Source: CALXZG01 sp034184445 (lineage in GTDB: Bacteria > Pseudomonadota > Alphaproteobacteria > CAAHEQ01 > UBA3637). From it: a stretch of DNA of 7,199 bases. The first letter of the stretch is position 1. Each line of letters begins with the position of its first letter. The notes below the pieces were generated by a model, which did not search any database, had not been told where the DNA came from, and saw only the letters and a list, made by a program, of their open reading frames with translations. This document shows positions 4,857 through 7,199 of the stretch, piece after piece. The stretch is from NCBI GenBank assembly GCA_034184445.1, contig JAXFZX010000018.1, forward strand, positions 1-7,199, read 5' to 3'. Made by a program: the position numbers and the translations under genes.

Positions 4857-7199
4857 TTAGAATAACTTCTTTGTTTCCGTTTGCTGTTGTCCCCTTGGGA
4901 AAATCGGGTTCGTCACTTGCTGTGGCTTTTTAGGGGTCACAGGCTTGGGTGGCGTTGGCGCATCCGATGTTGTTTCGCTATCCGTTTCATCGGATTCACC
5001 TCCATCATAAATCGCACTTGCCCCACCCGTTCCTGCATAGGACGGATCGCCAACCGCCGGATCATAGTATTCATTGGCAACCAATCCATCACTCATATCC
5101 GAAACATATCCTTGTTCGCCTGCGATTTCGGCAGCCTCACCAATCCGTGGAGCAATCCAGTTCCCCTTAGCAGCAGCTCTGGCCTTTTTGGTATCTGCAC
5201 CATAAGCGGCTAAATAATCTTGTTCATCTTCAATTTCAGATCTGAGCCACAAATCCGTGCTGGGATAAATCGTAAATCGTGTCCCTGCCGGCACATAGAG
5301 AACTTCTTGGACCTGTAATGCTTCTTGAAGCAATTGATTAAAGACCTGACTCATGGAGTCAATAAAGTTGCTTCTAGCATCATTGGCGGCTTGCGCCCGT
5401 GAACTTTGCACTTGATCACCATTGTCCTTAGTTGTGATATCATCATTCGTTGCCGTCAAGAATGCAATAGCCGATGTAATTGTGGATTGTAACACGGGCC
5501 GACCGTATTTTTTCAACAATTGTTCATCAAGGTATGCCGGGACACCGCCCCGCCCCATTGCATCGCCGGAACTAGCCGACAACTTAAACGCCGATCCATC
5601 CGGCCTGATTAAGCGCGACCATGAAAAGTTCACCTTGGATACATGGCCACCACCACCACCACCGCTACCGGTGCCAATTAAGCGACTCCCAGCCGGAATA
5701 ATAATACGGCGTCCTTGCTCGGCATAAATATGCCGTTCTACAATGGCCGTCACCGGCACAGAACCAAACCGTGAATCAAACGCATGAACCAATACGCAAG
5801 GAATGGCCTTATCCTTTAAAATCATTCGTGACATATCCACCGGATAGGTTGAAACGGTCTTGCCCTCACCCCAATCCAGATCTTTTTTCTCGCGTGCTCG
5901 TGCCAATACCCGCACATCTGGCAACATTCGATCAAAGGATCTGATTTTTGCTTTCATGGCGGCCCGTCTTTTGGCTAAATTACCATCCATTGCACCCCTT
6001 AACTCCTCCGGCACTTCAATAGGCTTGGTTATATCCGGCCGTGCAATCGGACTGTCGGCACCTGTCAATGGTCTGTCATCAAGAGCATAGGGTCTGCCAT
6101 CTTCCCCCATATATCCGATAATGTTGCCTTCTCCATCTACCAAAGATCCCTTATCCGTCACATTAATCATTTGATCCCCCAGGAATAACCGACGACCACC
6201 ACTGGAACCGATTCCTGATTGTTTTAATCCCGGAGCCACATCGGTTAAATTCACACCGGCTATTTCTAACTCATCCATGACAGCACCGGTCAAATCTCGT
6301 ATAATACCGTTTTCATCTATTTTACCAATCGTTTCGCCTGCCCCGTTAATTAAGTTTCCATAGTCATCTATCAAAGCGACAAAATCCCCGTCTTTATTCC
6401 GAACAACCCGAATATCACTGATTTCATTACCATTCACATCCAATAATTTGCCTTCTTGTGTTAACTCGGCAATTTTGCGTCCACTTTTCGGATCAATGAT
6501 TTCACCGGTTTTAGGCATGACACGGAATTGCTTAACCCCCTTAGGATCTGCAAAATAGCCTTCGTCATCAAAGGTTCCCGCGATGGTTCCGTCATTGTTA
6601 AACATTAATTCTTCACTAGGCGACACGGCACGACAGATATCTTCTCCTTCGCTGTTCACAACGGTTCCTTTTCCATCCCCCAACACCTTACCAACCAATC
6701 GCCCATTGACATCCACCACACTGCCGTCATGCTTAATCCGACCACATGGGGTTCCCTGATAGGATATTGTCAATCCGCGCTCCACAACAGCGCCGATGAC
6801 ATCACCCGATCCGTTCACAACCGTCCCATCATTTCTGGCGCATCCCATATTAACACCATTTAGATCCACCACCGTTGAATCCGGTAATGTCCGCCCCATA
6901 TAGTCACCAGTCGGTGAAGCCACTAGCCCCGTTCTGACCGAACGACCGATGGTATTTCCGGCATTGTCCACAGCCAATTTACCCGCCGTAATGCGCCCGA
7001 TAACATTTCCCTGTCCGTTTACAATCTGTCCGTTATAGGATGTTTGTCCCATCACTTTACATTCATTAACGACTAAGGGTTCTGGTACCAAAATACCCAA
7101 AATTTTGTATTTATGATTTCCCTTAACCGCCCCATTGACAGCGATTTTACCTATTTCTTGTCCGCCGTAGGAAACAACATTTCCTTCTCCATCTAGAAC
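4857..7199 (-). CDS. virB10: VirB10/TrbI/DotG-like type IV secretion core protein with long repeat region (5' end outside window)
   Basis: Envelope-spanning core-complex protein of a type IV secretion system. The frame is open to the right edge, so the gene is partial: 780 residues are visible (numbered from base 7199) and a TTG at 7100 is not a convincing start. Residues 1-369 form an array of degenerate ~17-residue repeats. A charged spacer (about 370-467) follows. The VirB10/TrbI core (about 468-652) shows RRIIIPAGSRLIG (497-509), SWSRLIRPDGS (526-536), a DAMGRGG motif (546-552), a hydrophobic helix and loop where VirB10 has its outer-membrane antenna (about 568-585), and VPAGTRFTIYPSTDLWL (636-652). 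A tail of ~128 residues is acidic then proline-rich. The membrane anchor and any N-terminal proline region must lie beyond the window. Repeats ahead of a VirB10 core resemble the DotG/IcmE layout. virB11 follows after 14 bases. Confidence 0.85.
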   Translation of the reverse strand, partial: VLDGEGNVVSYGGQEIGKIAVNGAVKGNHKYKILGILVPEPLVVNECKVMGQTSYNGQIVNGQGNVIGRITAGKLAVDNAGNTIGRSVRTGLVASPTGDYMGRTLPDSTVVDLNGVNMGCARNDGTVVNGSGDVIGAVVERGLTISYQGTPCGRIKHDGSVVDVNGRLVGKVLGDGKGTVVNSEGEDICRAVSPSEELMFNNDGTIAGTFDDEGYFADPKGVKQFRVMPKTGEIIDPKSGRKIAELTQEGKLLDVNGNEISDIRVVRNKDGDFVALIDDYGNLINGAGETIGKIDENGIIRDLTGAVMDELEIAGVNLTDVAPGLKQSGIGSSGGRRLFLGDQMINVTDKGSLVDGEGNIIGYMGEDGRPYALDDRPLTGADSPIARPDITKPIEVPEELRGAMDGNLAKRRAAMKAKIRSFDRMLPDVRVLARAREKKDLDWGEGKTVSTYPVDMSRMILKDKAIPCVLVHAFDSRFGSVPVTAIVERHIYAEQGRRIIIPAGSRLIGTGSGGGGGGHVSKVNFSWSRLIRPDGSAFKLSASSGDAMGRGGVPAYLDEQLLKKYGRPVLQSTITSAIAFLTATNDDITTKDNGDQVQSSRAQAANDARSNFIDSMSQVFNQLLQEALQVQEVLYVPAGTRFTIYPSTDLWLRSEIEDEQDYLAAYGADTKKARAAAKGNWIAPRIGEAAEIAGEQGYVSDMSDGLVANEYYDPAVGDPSYAGTGGASAIYDGGESDETDSETTSDAPTPPKPVTPKKPQQVTNPIFPRGQQQTETKKLF
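5649..5663 (-). repeat. ACC/GGT triplet repeat coding a glycine run in VirB10
   Basis: Five tandem ACC triplets on the + strand (GGT on the coding strand), next to a GGC codon, encode six consecutive glycines in GSGGGGGGH. They sit in the loop after IPAGSRLIG of the VirB10 core. Copy-number change by slippage would alter only the number of glycines and keep the frame. Confidence 0.7.
6093..7199 (-). repeat. Array of ~17-residue (about 51-bp) degenerate coding repeats in virB10
   Basis: The consensus is roughly VVD-x-NG-x-VIGRV-xx-DGT: two small hydrophobics, Asp or Asn, a Gly, an Ile-Gly or Val-Gly pair, then Gly near the end. About 14 to 16 units can be recognised by eye, for example VVDLNGVNMGCARNDGT, VVNGSGDVIGAVVERGL and LINGAGETIGKIDENGI. 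Most units are 16-19 residues and the array becomes irregular towards the VirB10 core. Units are clearly diverged at DNA level, so the array is old and not a recent tandem expansion. It continues to the window edge, so the true number is unknown. The glycine-spaced pattern suggests short beta strands and turns, such as a solenoid, but that is inference. Confidence 0.8.

Noticed and set aside
4881..6090. Several + strand open frames of 73-110 codons opposite virB10
   Set aside because: They are antisense to a gene with clear domain motifs, show low-complexity or biased composition produced by the opposite strand, and lack family motifs.
7098..7100. TTG as the true start of the VirB10-like protein
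   Set aside because: The frame is open for 33 further codons to the window edge, those codons continue the repeat pattern, and a VirB10 needs an N-terminal membrane anchor not present after this TTG.

Overview
The window looks like part of a moderately AT-rich proteobacterial chromosome, most plausibly an alphaproteobacterium and possibly a host-associated one. The evidence is a yajC-secD-secF cluster with separate secD and secF genes, protein sequences of proteobacterial type, and a neighbouring type IV secretion locus. The lineage call rests on general protein character, not on a marker gene, so treat it as a lead. No rRNA, tRNA, insertion sequence or CRISPR array was seen.

Left part (1-3788, + strand): after about 110 bases of suspicious C/G homopolymer sequence, a good sigma70-type promoter (TTGCAA, 17 bp, TATAGT) precedes a tight four-gene operon. 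It encodes YajC, SecD, SecF and a COG4123/TrmN6-type N6-adenine methyltransferase. Gaps between genes are 15, 16 and 0 nt. The first three proteins form the membrane complex that works with SecYEG and uses the proton gradient to help pull proteins across the inner membrane. The methyltransferase probably modifies tRNA and seems to share the transcript without sharing the function.

Middle (3789-3852): a 64-bp convergent intergenic gap. A 7-bp-arm inverted repeat there overlaps the stop codon of the opposing gene and is a weak candidate for a shared terminator.

Right part (3853-7199, - strand): two genes of a type IV secretion system in the usual order virB10 then virB11, with 13 nt between the virB10 stop and the virB11 start. 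VirB11 is the cytoplasmic hexameric ATPase. The VirB10/TrbI/DotG-like protein is cut by the window's right edge: its frame stays open through base 7199, so the N-terminus lies outside. Its visible 780 residues are an unusual assembly: a long array of degenerate ~17-residue repeats, a spacer, a recognisable VirB10/TrbI core, and a ~128-residue acidic then proline-rich tail. This protein is the most interesting item in the window. Its layout, a repeat array ahead of a VirB10 core, recalls DotG/IcmE of type IVB systems, while the ATPase is of ordinary VirB11 type.
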